Shown one piece after another: positions 23,787 to 32,647 of a stretch of DNA of 64,000 nt (the stretch's first letter is position 1; each line of letters starts with the position of its first letter). Below the pieces are notes generated by a model. It searched no databases. It saw nothing but the letters and a program-made list of their open reading frames with translations, and had not been told where the DNA came from. A program made the translations under genes and the position numbers. The DNA comes from an uncultured Collinsella sp. (lineage in GTDB: Bacteria; Actinomycetota; Coriobacteriia; Coriobacteriales; Coriobacteriaceae). The stretch lies in NCBI GenBank assembly GCA_959019775.1, contig CAUEPS010000009.1:1-64000 (forward strand). Direction: 5' to 3'.

Positions 23787-23817
23787 CCCAACACCCGCTT
23801 ATCAATACGCACCTCGG

Positions 23818-23851
23818 GGGCTCCCGTCCTATGTGGGACGGGAGCCCTTTT
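23818..23851 (+). terminator. Terminator of hom
   Basis: GGGCTCCCGTCC (23818-23829) pairs perfectly with 23836-23847, followed by TTTT. Confidence 0.92.
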
Positions 23852-24002
23852 CTATCCGGCTTCCAAGCACAGCGGCAAAGCGGCATTTGCACGACCCGTT
23901 CATCGGTAGCGCGGGTTACCGTTCACCGATATGCGAACGCAGCCGATTCCGGCTCCCGTTACGCTGTGCTGCGTATGTCCGCCCAAAACGAGAGGAAAGC
24001 CC

Positions 24003-24752
24003 ATGCTGCTCGAGGGTAAGAAAGCAATCATCACCGGAGGCACACGCGGAATCGGCTATGCGATCGCCTGCCGCTTTATCGAGGAAGGCGCCGCCGTCAC
24101 CGTCTTTGGCTCGCGCCAGGAGACTGCCGACGCGGCCGTTGAGAAGCTGACAGCCGCCTATCCCGACGCCAAGGTCTGGGGTCGTTCCTGCGATCTCACC
24201 TCGCTCGAAGCCGTAACCGAGGCGTTTACCCAGGCTGCCACCGATATGGGCGGCTTGGATACAGTCGTCAACAATGCCGGCATCTCCCAGCGCTCGCCCC
24301 TTTTGGATTATACGGCCGAGGAGTTCGCAAAGGTCATGGATCTCAATGTCGTCGCCGTCTTTAACGGTCACCAGGCGGCCGCCAAGATCATGACCGAGGC
24401 CGGCCACGGCGGCACCATCACTACCACGAGCTCGATGGTCGCCAAGTACGGCCAGCCCTCCGGCGTCGGTTACCCCACGTCCAAGTTTGCCGTCAACGGC
24501 ATGGTCCAGTCGCTCTCGCGCGAGCTCGCCCCCATGGGCATCCGCGTCAACGCCGTTGCCCCTGGCGTGACTAAGACCGACATGGTCGCCAACCTACCCG
24601 AAGAGGTCATCAAGCCCATCGTCGCCACTATTCCGCTCGGCCGCATGGGCGAGCCCGAGGATGTCGCCAACGCCTTCGTTTTCCTAGCGAGCGACATGGC
24701 CTCCTATGTCACGGGCGCCGTGCTCCCCGTCGACGGAGCCGCCCGCTCCTAA
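24003..24752 (+). CDS. SDR-family oxidoreductase (FabG-like)
   Basis: This 249-residue short-chain dehydrogenase has the NAD(P)-binding ITGGTRGIGYAIA, VNNAGIS, a Ser in TTSSMVAKYG and the catalytic YPTSK, plus the C-terminal SDMASYVTGAVLPVDGA typical of FabG-type enzymes. It reduces or oxidises a ketone/alcohol; candidates range from 3-oxoacyl-ACP to sugars and steroids. It is not in a fatty-acid gene cluster, so a specialised role is likely. In gut Coriobacteria related SDRs oxidise bile acid hydroxyls, and a BASS transporter is 11 kb away, but no direct link is visible. SD GAGAGGAAAG precedes ATG 24003. Confidence 0.85.
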   Translation: MLLEGKKAIITGGTRGIGYAIACRFIEEGAAVTVFGSRQETADAAVEKLTAAYPDAKVWGRSCDLTSLEAVTEAFTQAATDMGGLDTVVNNAGISQRSPLLDYTAEEFAKVMDLNVVAVFNGHQAAAKIMTEAGHGGTITTTSSMVAKYGQPSGVGYPTSKFAVNGMVQSLSRELAPMGIRVNAVAPGVTKTDMVANLPEEVIKPIVATIPLGRMGEPEDVANAFVFLASDMASYVTGAVLPVDGAARS

Positions 24753-24796
24753 AGGTCGCAAGCCACGACTTCGAACCTCAACGAGGCCCAACGCAA

Positions 24797-24842
24797 AAGG
24801 CGCGCTGCCTGCATCAACCGCAGGCGGCGCGCCTTCTATTAT
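24797..24842. terminator. Bidirectional terminator between SDR and antiporter genes
   Basis: AAGGCGCGCTGCCTGC (24797-24812) pairs with 24820-24835 with one mismatch. T-rich tracts follow on the plus strand (TTCTATTATTT) and on the minus strand (TTTTGCGTT), so it can serve both convergent genes. Confidence 0.85.
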
Positions 24843-24873
24843 TTGGACGGAACCCGTATCCCGGCATTCCTTA

Positions 24874-26436
24874 CTACTTACCGTCGTCGTCCTGGGCTTC
24901 ATCGTGCGCGTAGAGCTCCAGCATGCGGCGGCGGTATTCGTGCACGGCGAGCTTGGCGCGCTCCAGGCGGCGGCGCTCACGCGGAGTCAGCTTGGACGGG
25001 TCGATCTCGTCGCCATAGGTCTTCTCGGCCAGCAAATGAGCGGCGTCCACGATGCGGGCATCGATGTGGCCACTCGCCGCCTCGGCGGAAAGACGCTCGG
25101 CAATCGTATCGAGCGTAGGCAGGCCCTCGAATACGCGACCATGGCCATGCGAGGTCAGCAGCTCGTGCTCTCGTGCGAGCAGACTCGCCAAATCGTGATG
25201 GGCGCGCAGAATGTCGAGCGCATCGGATGGATGCTCGGCAACCTCTGCCACGGCAGCGACCGGTGCAGCGTCGACCACGCGGTAGAAGAGCTGCGCGAGC
25301 AATGGCATCAAGAACACCGTGATGGCACCGGCGGCAACCATGACCGACGCAATATCTTGCGACAGCGCGCCCGCGTTGACGGCAACGCTCGTCACGGCAA
25401 CGATGATCGGCAGCGCCGTGGTGCAGTAGAGCGCCACGGTAATGCGGCCATACGCCGACACATCGCGCGTCGCAGGACAAATACCCATAGAGATGAGGAT
25501 GGGCACGGCGCGAATAATCAGCAACGCCACGATAAAGCCCGCGAGCAAGCCTGGACGCGACGCCACGGCCGTCAGGTCGATCTTTGCGCCCGATACGGTA
25601 AAGAACACCGGAATCAAAAAGCCGTAGGCCAGGCCGTCGAGCTTGGTCTCGAGCGTATGGTTGCCCTCGGGGATGATATAGCGCAGGACAAAGCCGGCGG
25701 CAAAAGAACCCAACACGATGTCGAGATCAAAGACGGCCGAGAACGCCACGAGCGTGACCAAGATGAGCACCGTCAGGCGCACGAAGGTCTGCGACGTGGT
25801 ATCGGCGCGTTCCTCGACAAACGCAAAGAAGCGGCTGCCGACGCGCTTGGAGCGGCTTGGGACCACGGCCAGCAACACGCAGACCACCGCAAACAAGCCA
25901 AGGATTACAAGCGTCTGGATGCCGGTGCGGGCAGACAGCAGCACCGACATGGCGAGCACGGGGCCGAGCTCACCCCAGGTGCCATACGCAAGAATCGAGT
26001 CGCCCACGCGCGTGCCGGTGAGCGAGCGCTCACGCATGATGGGCACGAGCGTGCCGAGCGCCGTCGAAGTGAGAGCAAGCGTCACAGCGATACCGTCGAA
26101 ATGGCTGACCGAGAACCACGGAGTAAAGCGCACGGCAAGCCAGGCGATACCAAACGTGACGACCCACGTCGCCAAGCCGTAGCGCCCCTCGACGCCCGTG
26201 ATGCTCTTGGGGTCGATCTCAAAGCCGGCGAGCAGGAACAAAAAGGCCAGACCGAGCTCGGACACAAGCGAGACCTCGGCATCTACATGGATAATGTCGA
26301 GCATATGGGGTCCCAGCACCGCGCCGAACACGAGCAAAAAGACCGTTTCGGGAATGGGTTTTCCGGGAATCGCCGAGGCGATGAAGGGGCTTGCAAAGGC
26401 CACGAGCGCGATGATGGCGAGTGAAACGAATGCCAT
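24874..26436 (-). CDS. Cation:proton antiporter (CPA2/Kef-like)
   Basis: The 520-residue protein begins with the CPA2 pattern VFLLVFGAVLGPHMLDII, LGLAFLFLLAGFEID, and has about 12 membrane helices to residue 390. A cytoplasmic, charged C-terminal tail of about 130 residues follows and ends in an acidic DDDGK. It lacks the TrkA-N domain of KefB/C. It should exchange Na+ or K+ for H+; ion choice cannot be read from sequence. The start ATG has AGAAAGG upstream. Single gene; it shares a terminator with the converging SDR gene. Confidence 0.85.
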   Translation of the reverse strand: MAFVSLAIIALVAFASPFIASAIPGKPIPETVFLLVFGAVLGPHMLDIIHVDAEVSLVSELGLAFLFLLAGFEIDPKSITGVEGRYGLATWVVTFGIAWLAVRFTPWFSVSHFDGIAVTLALTSTALGTLVPIMRERSLTGTRVGDSILAYGTWGELGPVLAMSVLLSARTGIQTLVILGLFAVVCVLLAVVPSRSKRVGSRFFAFVEERADTTSQTFVRLTVLILVTLVAFSAVFDLDIVLGSFAAGFVLRYIIPEGNHTLETKLDGLAYGFLIPVFFTVSGAKIDLTAVASRPGLLAGFIVALLIIRAVPILISMGICPATRDVSAYGRITVALYCTTALPIIVAVTSVAVNAGALSQDIASVMVAAGAITVFLMPLLAQLFYRVVDAAPVAAVAEVAEHPSDALDILRAHHDLASLLAREHELLTSHGHGRVFEGLPTLDTIAERLSAEAASGHIDARIVDAAHLLAEKTYGDEIDPSKLTPRERRRLERAKLAVHEYRRRMLELYAHDEAQDDDGK

Positions 26437-26620
26437 GTGATGCCTTTCTCTTGTTTGCGTTTCACTGTAGCACCCTCGCCGTCCTCAACGCGCCGCGAGC
26501 TGTCGTATCATAGTGAGGTTTACAAACATGCGGCTCAAGGCGACCGCGGGGCAGACCCCGCAAACCGACCGCTGCCGCATACCGTACCGTACGCCCAACC
26601 GATCAGGAAGGCAGGAACCA

Positions 26621-29600
26621 ATGGTCTCTCGTATCTACGTGGAGAAGAAACCCGGGTTCGACGTCGAGGCTCAGCAGCTCAAGGGCGAGCTGACCGAGAT
26701 TCTCGGCATCAAGGGCATCGAGGCCCTGAGGATCATCAACCGCTACGACGTCGAGGGCATCGACGAGGAGCTTTTCCGCTCCTGCGTGCCGACCGTCTTT
26801 AGCGAGCCCCAGGTCGATGTGACCTACGACGAGCTCCCCGCAAGCGATGGCGCCGTCTTTGCCGTCGAATTCCTGCCTGGCCAGTTTGACCAGCGCGCCG
26901 ACTCCGCCAGCGAGTGCGTGCAGCTCATCAGCCAGGGCGAGCGCCCCGCCGTGCGCTCCGCCAAGGTCTATATGATCTCGGGCGCTCTGGACGAAGCCGC
27001 CATCGAGGCCATCAAGCACTACGTGGTGAACCCCGTCGAAGCACGCATCGCCTCGCTCGACCTGCCCGAGACGCTGTACATGGAGACCCCCGAGCCGCAG
27101 CCCGTCGAGGTGCTCGACGGCTTCCGCGAGCTCGATGAGGCCGGCCTCGCCGCCTTTATTTCCGAGCGCGGTCTTGCCATGGACGAGGCGGACATCGCCT
27201 TCTGCCAGCAGTACTTCCGCGATGAGGATCGCGACCCCACCATCACCGAGATCCGCGTGATCGACACCTACTGGTCCGATCACTGCCGCCACACCACCTT
27301 CGGCACCGTCCTGGACGACGCGACGATCGACGACGCCGTGGTACAGCAGGCCTTCGACCGCTACATGGAGATGCGCCACGAGCTCGGTCGCGACGCCAAG
27401 CCCGTCTGCCTCATGGACATGGGCACCATCGGCGCCAAGTACCTCAAGAAGACCGGCGTCATGACCGATGTCGACGAGTCCGAGGAGATCAACGCCTGCA
27501 CCGTCAAGGTCAAGGTCGATGTCGACGGCGAGGACCAGGACTGGCTGTTCCTGTTTAAGAACGAGACCCACAACCACCCGACCGAGATCGAACCCTTCGG
27601 CGGTGCCGCCACCTGCGTGGGCGGCGCTATCCGTGACCCGCTCTCGGGCCGCAGCTACGTGTACCAGGCCATGCGTGTCACCGGCGCCGGCGACCCCACC
27701 GTACCCGTGTCCGAGACGCTCGAGGGCAAACTGCCGCAGCGCAAGCTCGTAACCACCGCTGCCGCCGGCTACTCCAGCTACGGCAACCAGATCGGCCTTG
27801 CCACCGGCCAGGTCAACGAGCTCTATCACCCCGGCTACGTGGCCAAGCGCATGGAGGTCGGCGCCGTCGTGGGCGCCACCCCGGCAAACCACGTGCGTCG
27901 CGAGTGCCCCGCCCCCACCGACAAGATCATCCTGCTGGGCGGCCGCACCGGCCGTGACGGCATCGGCGGTGCCACCGGCTCCTCCAAGACCCAGAACACC
28001 GAGTCCATCGAGACCTCGGGCGCCGAGGTCCAGAAGGGCAACGCCCCGGTCGAGCGCAAGCTGCAGCGCCTCTTCCGCCGCGGCGACGCCTGCCGCCTGA
28101 TCAAGCGCTGCAACGACTTTGGCGCCGGCGGCGTCTCGGTCGCCGTGGGCGAGCTTGCCGACGGCCTGTATGTCGACCTTGATACCGTGACCAAGAAGTA
28201 CGACGGCCTGGACGGCACCGAGCTCGCCATCTCCGAGTCCCAGGAGCGTATGGCCTGCGCCGTCGCCGACGGTGACGTCGAGGAGTTCATGGGCTACGCC
28301 GCCGAGGAGAACCTCGAGGCGACCGTTATCGCCGAGGTTACCGCCGAGCCGCGCATGCGCATGGCCTGGAACGGTGTCGCCATCGTCGACCTGTCCCGCG
28401 AGTTCCTCAACTCCAACGGCGCGCCCAAGCACCAGGCCGCCCACGTGTGCGCCCGCAGCGTGTGGCAGCCCAGCTGGGCCGGCACCACGCTTGCCGAGCG
28501 CATGACCTCGCTTGTCACCGACCTCAACGTTGCCTCCAACAAGGGCCTTTCCGAGCGCTTCGACTCCACCATCGGTGCCGCGACCGTGCTTATGCCTTTT
28601 GGTGGCAAGACGCAGCTCACTCCGAGCTCTGCCATGGTCGCCAAGTTCCCCGTGGACGGCGAGACCACCACGGCAAGCGCCATGGCATGGGGCTTCAACC
28701 CCTACCTGATGGAAGCCGACCAGTTTGCTGGCGCCTACCTGTCCGTGGTCGAGTCCATTGCCAAGCTCGTGGCCGCCGGCTTTGAGCACAAGCGCGCCTA
28801 CCTCTCCTTCCAGGAGTACTTCGAGCGCCTGCGCACCGAGGCAGAGCGCTGGGGCAAGCCCATGGCCGCCGTCCTGGGCGCCCTTATGGCCCAGGTCGAC
28901 CTGGGTGCCGGCGCCATCGGCGGCAAGGACTCCATGAGCGGCTCGTTTGAGGACGAGGCCGGCGAGCTCAACGTTCCGCCGACTCTGATCAGCTTCGCTG
29001 TGGCCGTGGGCAAGGCCGCCCGTGCCGTCTCGCCCGAGTTCAAGGGCTTGACGCACCGCGTCGTCCGCATCGCCCCCGCCACCTACGGCGAGGACTACCG
29101 CCCCGACGCCCAGCAGCTGCTCGCCGCGTTTGACGCCGTCGAGGCGCTCACCGCCGCCGGCGACGCCCTGGCCGTCTCCACGCCCGGCTACGGCTGCGGC
29201 GCCGAGAGCCTCTTTAAGATGTGCGTCGGCAACCAGATCGGCATCGAGCTTGCCGAGGACGTGGACGTGGAGAGCCTCTTCACCCCGCTCTACGGCAGCT
29301 TTATCGTCGAGCTCGCCGAGGACGCCGAGCTACCCGAGGTCGCCGACGGCGTTGTCGTCGAGCCCCTGGGCACCACCGTCGAGGGCTATGTCATCGACAC
29401 CGGCTCCGAGGTCATCGAGCTCGCCGAGCTCCAGGAAGCCTGGGAGAGCGGCATCGAGGGCGTCTTCGCCTACCGCAGCGCCGGCGAGACCCCCGAGGTC
29501 GAGACCATCGACTTCCGCGCCAAGGACATCCACGTATACGGCGGCGCCAAGATCGCCCGTCCGCGCGTGATCATCCCCGTGTTCCCCGGCAACAACTGCG

Positions 29601-30367
29601 AGTACGACAGCGCCCGCGCCTTCCGTGCCGCCGGTGCCGAGGCCGACACCTTCGTGATCAACAACCTCACGCCCGAGGCCGTCGCCGAGAGCACCCACGA
29701 GCTTGCCCGCCGCATCCGTGCAAGCCAGATCGTCATGATCCCCGGCGGCTTCTCGGGCGGCGACGAGCCCGACGGCTCCGCCAAGTTCATCACGGCGTTC
29801 TTCCGCGCTCCCGAGGTCACCGAGGCAGTCCGCGACCTGCTCCAGGCCCGCGACGGCCTGATGCTGGGCATCTGCAACGGCTTCCAGGCCCTGGTCAAGC
29901 TCGGCCTGGTTCCCTACGGCGACATCGTCGACGCCACGCCCGATGCGCCCACGCTGACGTTCAACACCATCGGTCGCCATCAGAGCCGCCTGGTGCGCAC
30001 CCGTATCTCGTCCAACCTGTCCCCGTGGCTGTCGCAGTGCAGCCTGGACGACCCCTACACCGTCGCCATCAGCCACGGCGAGGGCCGCTTTGTCGCCAAC
30101 GACGAGGCACTCGCCCAGCTGATCGCCAACGGCCAGGTCGCCACGCAGTACGTGGGCGAGGACGGCAAGCCCAGCATGGATCTTTCCGTCAACCCCAACG
30201 GCTCCGCACTCGCCATCGAGGGCATCACGAGCCCCGACGGCCGCGTCCTGGGCAAGATGGGCCATGCCGAGCGTCGCGGCGACAACCTGTACCGCAACGT
30301 GCCCGAGCATGTCCCCGGCGACAAGTTCATGCCGATCTTTGAGAGCGGCGTAGCCTACTTCGCCTAA
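26621..30367 (+). CDS. purL: Phosphoribosylformylglycinamidine synthase, full-length PurL
   Basis: The 1248-residue enzyme turns FGAR, glutamine and ATP into FGAM in purine synthesis. It carries all domains in one chain: N-terminal PurS-like part, two AIRS-like synthetase halves (SDHCRHTTFGTVL, LFKNETHNHPTEIEPFGGAATCVGG, GAGAIGGKDSMSGSF), and a C-terminal class I glutaminase (VIIPVFPGNNCEYDSARAF, GFSGGDEPDG, nucleophile Cys in MLGICNGFQ). The start at 26621 (MVSRIYVEKKPGF) has GCAGGAAC upstream; the longer frame adds non-family sequence. It is alone, not in a pur operon here, and ends with a strong terminator. Confidence 0.97.
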   Translation: MVSRIYVEKKPGFDVEAQQLKGELTEILGIKGIEALRIINRYDVEGIDEELFRSCVPTVFSEPQVDVTYDELPASDGAVFAVEFLPGQFDQRADSASECVQLISQGERPAVRSAKVYMISGALDEAAIEAIKHYVVNPVEARIASLDLPETLYMETPEPQPVEVLDGFRELDEAGLAAFISERGLAMDEADIAFCQQYFRDEDRDPTITEIRVIDTYWSDHCRHTTFGTVLDDATIDDAVVQQAFDRYMEMRHELGRDAKPVCLMDMGTIGAKYLKKTGVMTDVDESEEINACTVKVKVDVDGEDQDWLFLFKNETHNHPTEIEPFGGAATCVGGAIRDPLSGRSYVYQAMRVTGAGDPTVPVSETLEGKLPQRKLVTTAAAGYSSYGNQIGLATGQVNELYHPGYVAKRMEVGAVVGATPANHVRRECPAPTDKIILLGGRTGRDGIGGATGSSKTQNTESIETSGAEVQKGNAPVERKLQRLFRRGDACRLIKRCNDFGAGGVSVAVGELADGLYVDLDTVTKKYDGLDGTELAISESQERMACAVADGDVEEFMGYAAEENLEATVIAEVTAEPRMRMAWNGVAIVDLSREFLNSNGAPKHQAAHVCARSVWQPSWAGTTLAERMTSLVTDLNVASNKGLSERFDSTIGAATVLMPFGGKTQLTPSSAMVAKFPVDGETTTASAMAWGFNPYLMEADQFAGAYLSVVESIAKLVAAGFEHKRAYLSFQEYFERLRTEAERWGKPMAAVLGALMAQVDLGAGAIGGKDSMSGSFEDEAGELNVPPTLISFAVAVGKAARAVSPEFKGLTHRVVRIAPATYGEDYRPDAQQLLAAFDAVEALTAAGDALAVSTPGYGCGAESLFKMCVGNQIGIELAEDVDVESLFTPLYGSFIVELAEDAELPEVADGVVVEPLGTTVEGYVIDTGSEVIELAELQEAWESGIEGVFAYRSAGETPEVETIDFRAKDIHVYGGAKIARPRVIIPVFPGNNCEYDSARAFRAAGAEADTFVINNLTPEAVAESTHELARRIRASQIVMIPGGFSGGDEPDGSAKFITAFFRAPEVTEAVRDLLQARDGLMLGICNGFQALVKLGLVPYGDIVDATPDAPTLTFNTIGRHQSRLVRTRISSNLSPWLSQCSLDDPYTVAISHGEGRFVANDEALAQLIANGQVATQYVGEDGKPSMDLSVNPNGSALAIEGITSPDGRVLGKMGHAERRGDNLYRNVPEHVPGDKFMPIFESGVAYFA

Positions 30368-30404
30368 ACCTTTCCCATCGGGTACAATCCCTTCGGGTAA
30401 CAAC

Positions 30405-30441
30405 ACCCGCCACCGACACATCCGGTGGCGGGTTCTTTTTT
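30405..30441 (+). terminator. Terminator of purL
   Basis: ACCCGCCACCG (30405-30415) pairs perfectly with 30423-30433 and is followed by a run of T (TTCTTTTTT). Confidence 0.93.
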
Positions 30442-30466
30442 GCTTCGCGCATGTAGGAAGGACATC

Positions 30467-31402
30467 ATGGAAAGCCGCAAGCCGTATCTCGCCACCCTGC
30501 CCGGACTCATCCTGGGCTGTCTCGTTTGCTGCGCGCTCTGGGGATCGGCCTTTCCCTGCATCAAGATCGGCTACGGCCTCTTTGGCATCCCCGCGCACGA
30601 TAGCGCCTCGCAGCTGCTCTTTGCAGGTTTGCGCTTTACGCTTGCCGGCATGCTGGTCATTGTTGGCATGAGCGTGGCCCAGCACCGTCCGCTCGTTCCG
30701 CAAGCGCGCGATATCAAGCCCATCTTTATCTTGTCGCTCTTCCAGACCATCGGCCAGTACTTCTTTTTCTACCTTGGTCTCTCCCGTGCAAGCGCCATGT
30801 CGAGCTCCATCATCGAGGCCAGCGCCAACTTCCTAGCCATCCTCTTTGCCGCCCTAGCGTTTCGCACCGAAAAGCTCGATGCGGCCAAGGTACTCGGCTG
30901 TGTACTGGGCTTTGCCGGTGTCGCGCTCGTCAACCTTTCGGGCGCGGACGGCACCTTTGGCTTTACGCTCGACGGCGAGGGCTTCATCCTGGCCTCCACC
31001 GTCGCGGGCGCCCTTTCGACCTGCCTGATCGGCATCTTCTCGCGCGAGCACGACGGCGTCTTGCTTGCCGGGTGGCAGTTCTTGGTCGGCGGCCTGGTCC
31101 TCACCGCCATCGGCTTTATGATGGGTGGCGCGCTCTCCCCCACGGCGATTGCCCCCGCCATCGCGCTCATCATCTACATGGCGCTTATCTCCGCGGTCGC
31201 CTACTCGCTGTGGTCGCGCCTGCTTGCCGTCAACCCCGTCAGCCGCGTCTCGGTCTTTGGGTTTATGAACCCCGTCTTTGGTGTGCTGCTGAGCGCGCTG
31301 CTGCTCGGCGAGGGCGCTGGCACGAGCCCCATTACCGTCATCGTTGCCCTGCTGTTGGTCTGCAGCGGCATCATCATCGTCAACAAACCCAAAAAAGCTT
31401 AA
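30467..31402 (+). CDS. DMT-superfamily (EamA) transporter
   Basis: The 311-residue protein is a ten-helix drug/metabolite transporter with two EamA repeats. The first has CCALWGSAFPCIKIGYG and SRASAMSSSIIEASANFLAI; the second ends in SRVSVFGFMNPVFGVLLSA before the C-terminal helix, the classic EamA motif. Such proteins mostly export amino acids or metabolites. The ATG at 30467 has AGGAAGGA upstream and lies just behind the purL terminator. No partner gene indicates the substrate. Confidence 0.88.
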   Translation: MESRKPYLATLPGLILGCLVCCALWGSAFPCIKIGYGLFGIPAHDSASQLLFAGLRFTLAGMLVIVGMSVAQHRPLVPQARDIKPIFILSLFQTIGQYFFFYLGLSRASAMSSSIIEASANFLAILFAALAFRTEKLDAAKVLGCVLGFAGVALVNLSGADGTFGFTLDGEGFILASTVAGALSTCLIGIFSREHDGVLLAGWQFLVGGLVLTAIGFMMGGALSPTAIAPAIALIIYMALISAVAYSLWSRLLAVNPVSRVSVFGFMNPVFGVLLSALLLGEGAGTSPITVIVALLLVCSGIIIVNKPKKA

Positions 31403-31476
31403 CGAACTGCCCTTATTTAGCAGAGGGGATTCATGTACTTTAGCTTAATGGAGCACATCGGTGAGCTGAGGGCCGC

Positions 31477-31504
31477 CACGCACACAAGCGTGCGCCCCTT
31501 TTTT
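31477..31504 (+). terminator. Terminator of the DMT gene
   Basis: CACGC (31477-31481) and GCGTG (31488-31492) form the core stem, with further G-C pairs outside an internal loop, followed by a six-T run at 31499-31504. It abuts the stop codon of the converging GGDEF gene. Confidence 0.65.
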
Positions 31505-32647
31505 CTAGCGTATCTGGACGCCGGCTTTCTTTTTCTCGGCCTTGACGCGGTAGAGCTCCGCATCGGCAGCGCGAAGTAAGTCTTGCCAGGTATCAACACT
31601 ATCGCCGACCCGCGCGTAACCGATGGACATCCGCAATGCATACGGCACCTCGGCACGAGCGAGCTCGTCGTTAATCGCCGAACACAGGTCTATGATGTCC
31701 TGTTCCGCCGCAGCCTTCTGGAGCACCACGAACTCATCGCCGCCATAACGTGCGATAAAACCACCAGACGCCGAGCAGACCTCTTTGAGCGTAGCAGATA
31801 TGACCTGGAGAGCATGGTCGCCCTCCACATGTCCATAGCGATCGTTAATCAGCTTAAAGCCGTCGGCGTCCATCATAAGCAGATACACATCATCGGCCTG
31901 ATCAGCACCCGAGAACAGCGACAGCATATAGGTCTCAAAACGGTTGCGATTGTTAAGGCCAGTCAACGGGTCGGTCGAGATCAGCTGCTCCTGACAAACA
32001 ATGTAGAGCTGCAACATACTTAACATGATGCCGACACTAAGGCAGGGACCCGAATAAAAGACCTGAAAGACACCGGCCACCAAGGCCGGAATGGCGAAAA
32101 ATGCCAAGGTTTGATAGATGGCCTTCTTTTGTAGGCTCTCGACCTTGCAAGATTGTATAAACGCATGCAGGGACGTATATATAACGTAGCAGTAGCTGAC
32201 GATGGGCTGGATCATATAGACAAAACCGCGACGATACGCGCCCTGCGCATCGATATAGAACAGGGCATGCGTCCAGTAGCTAGTAAACGACAGTACGACT
32301 ACCAGCACCGCAGGCAGCGTTACAAACGCCATCCTATAGCGCGCGGTCAAAAGGCGAGAACCCTGCACCGTCTCGGAATAGATAAACCAAATGAGGCACG
32401 CGGCGGCAAAGAGCGAAAACGAAACCGCGTTGGAAATCCAGTTGGCAGCAATGCCCAGCGTGCCGCCCACACCGTCCGAAAGCGTCCAGATTATATCGAA
32501 TAACATGTACGCGGCAGAGGTGTAGCCGAGCGTACTAAACAATAACTGCTGGGTACTCGAGAACAAGGAGTGGCGACTTCGCGCGGCAAGCCCGATAAGA
32601 ACAATCATGCATAGCAGGAATATCTCGATCTTGAGTGCCTTAACCAC
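31505..32647 (-). CDS. GGDEF-domain diguanylate cyclase, membrane-bound
   Basis: The roughly 380-residue protein has about six to seven N-terminal membrane helices (residues 5-210) and a C-terminal GGDEF domain (about 220-380) with DPLTGLNNRNRFE, LMMDADGFKLINDRYGH and FIARYGGDEFVVL. The intact GGDEF and the Asp/Asn residues argue for active cyclic-di-GMP synthesis. A clear RxxD inhibitory site was not seen. The start is probably GTG 32647, preceded by GAGGGG; a TTG at 32665 is possible. It overlaps the end of the KdgT-like gene by 8 bp, so the two may be translationally coupled. The membrane part likely senses an unknown signal. Confidence 0.85.
   Translation of the reverse strand: MVKALKIEIFLLCMIVLIGLAARSRHSLFSSTQQLLFSTLGYTSAAYMLFDIIWTLSDGVGGTLGIAANWISNAVSFSLFAAACLIWFIYSETVQGSRLLTARYRMAFVTLPAVLVVVLSFTSYWTHALFYIDAQGAYRRGFVYMIQPIVSYCYVIYTSLHAFIQSCKVESLQKKAIYQTLAFFAIPALVAGVFQVFYSGPCLSVGIMLSMLQLYIVCQEQLISTDPLTGLNNRNRFETYMLSLFSGADQADDVYLLMMDADGFKLINDRYGHVEGDHALQVISATLKEVCSASGGFIARYGGDEFVVLQKAAAEQDIIDLCSAINDELARAEVPYALRMSIGYARVGDSVDTWQDLLRAADAELYRVKAEKKKAGVQIR

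Noticed and set aside
22443..24752. hom and the SDR gene as one operon
   Set aside because: A perfect 12-bp terminator with a T run separates them.
24706..26424. 572-codon frame antisense to the antiporter
   Set aside because: Arg/His/Gln-rich, no motif; the antiporter frame has membrane helices and family signatures.
26603..29056. 817-codon open frame antisense to purL
   Set aside because: Product is low-complexity Gly/Ala/Leu/His without any family pattern; it is the expected antisense shadow of a GC-rich gene.
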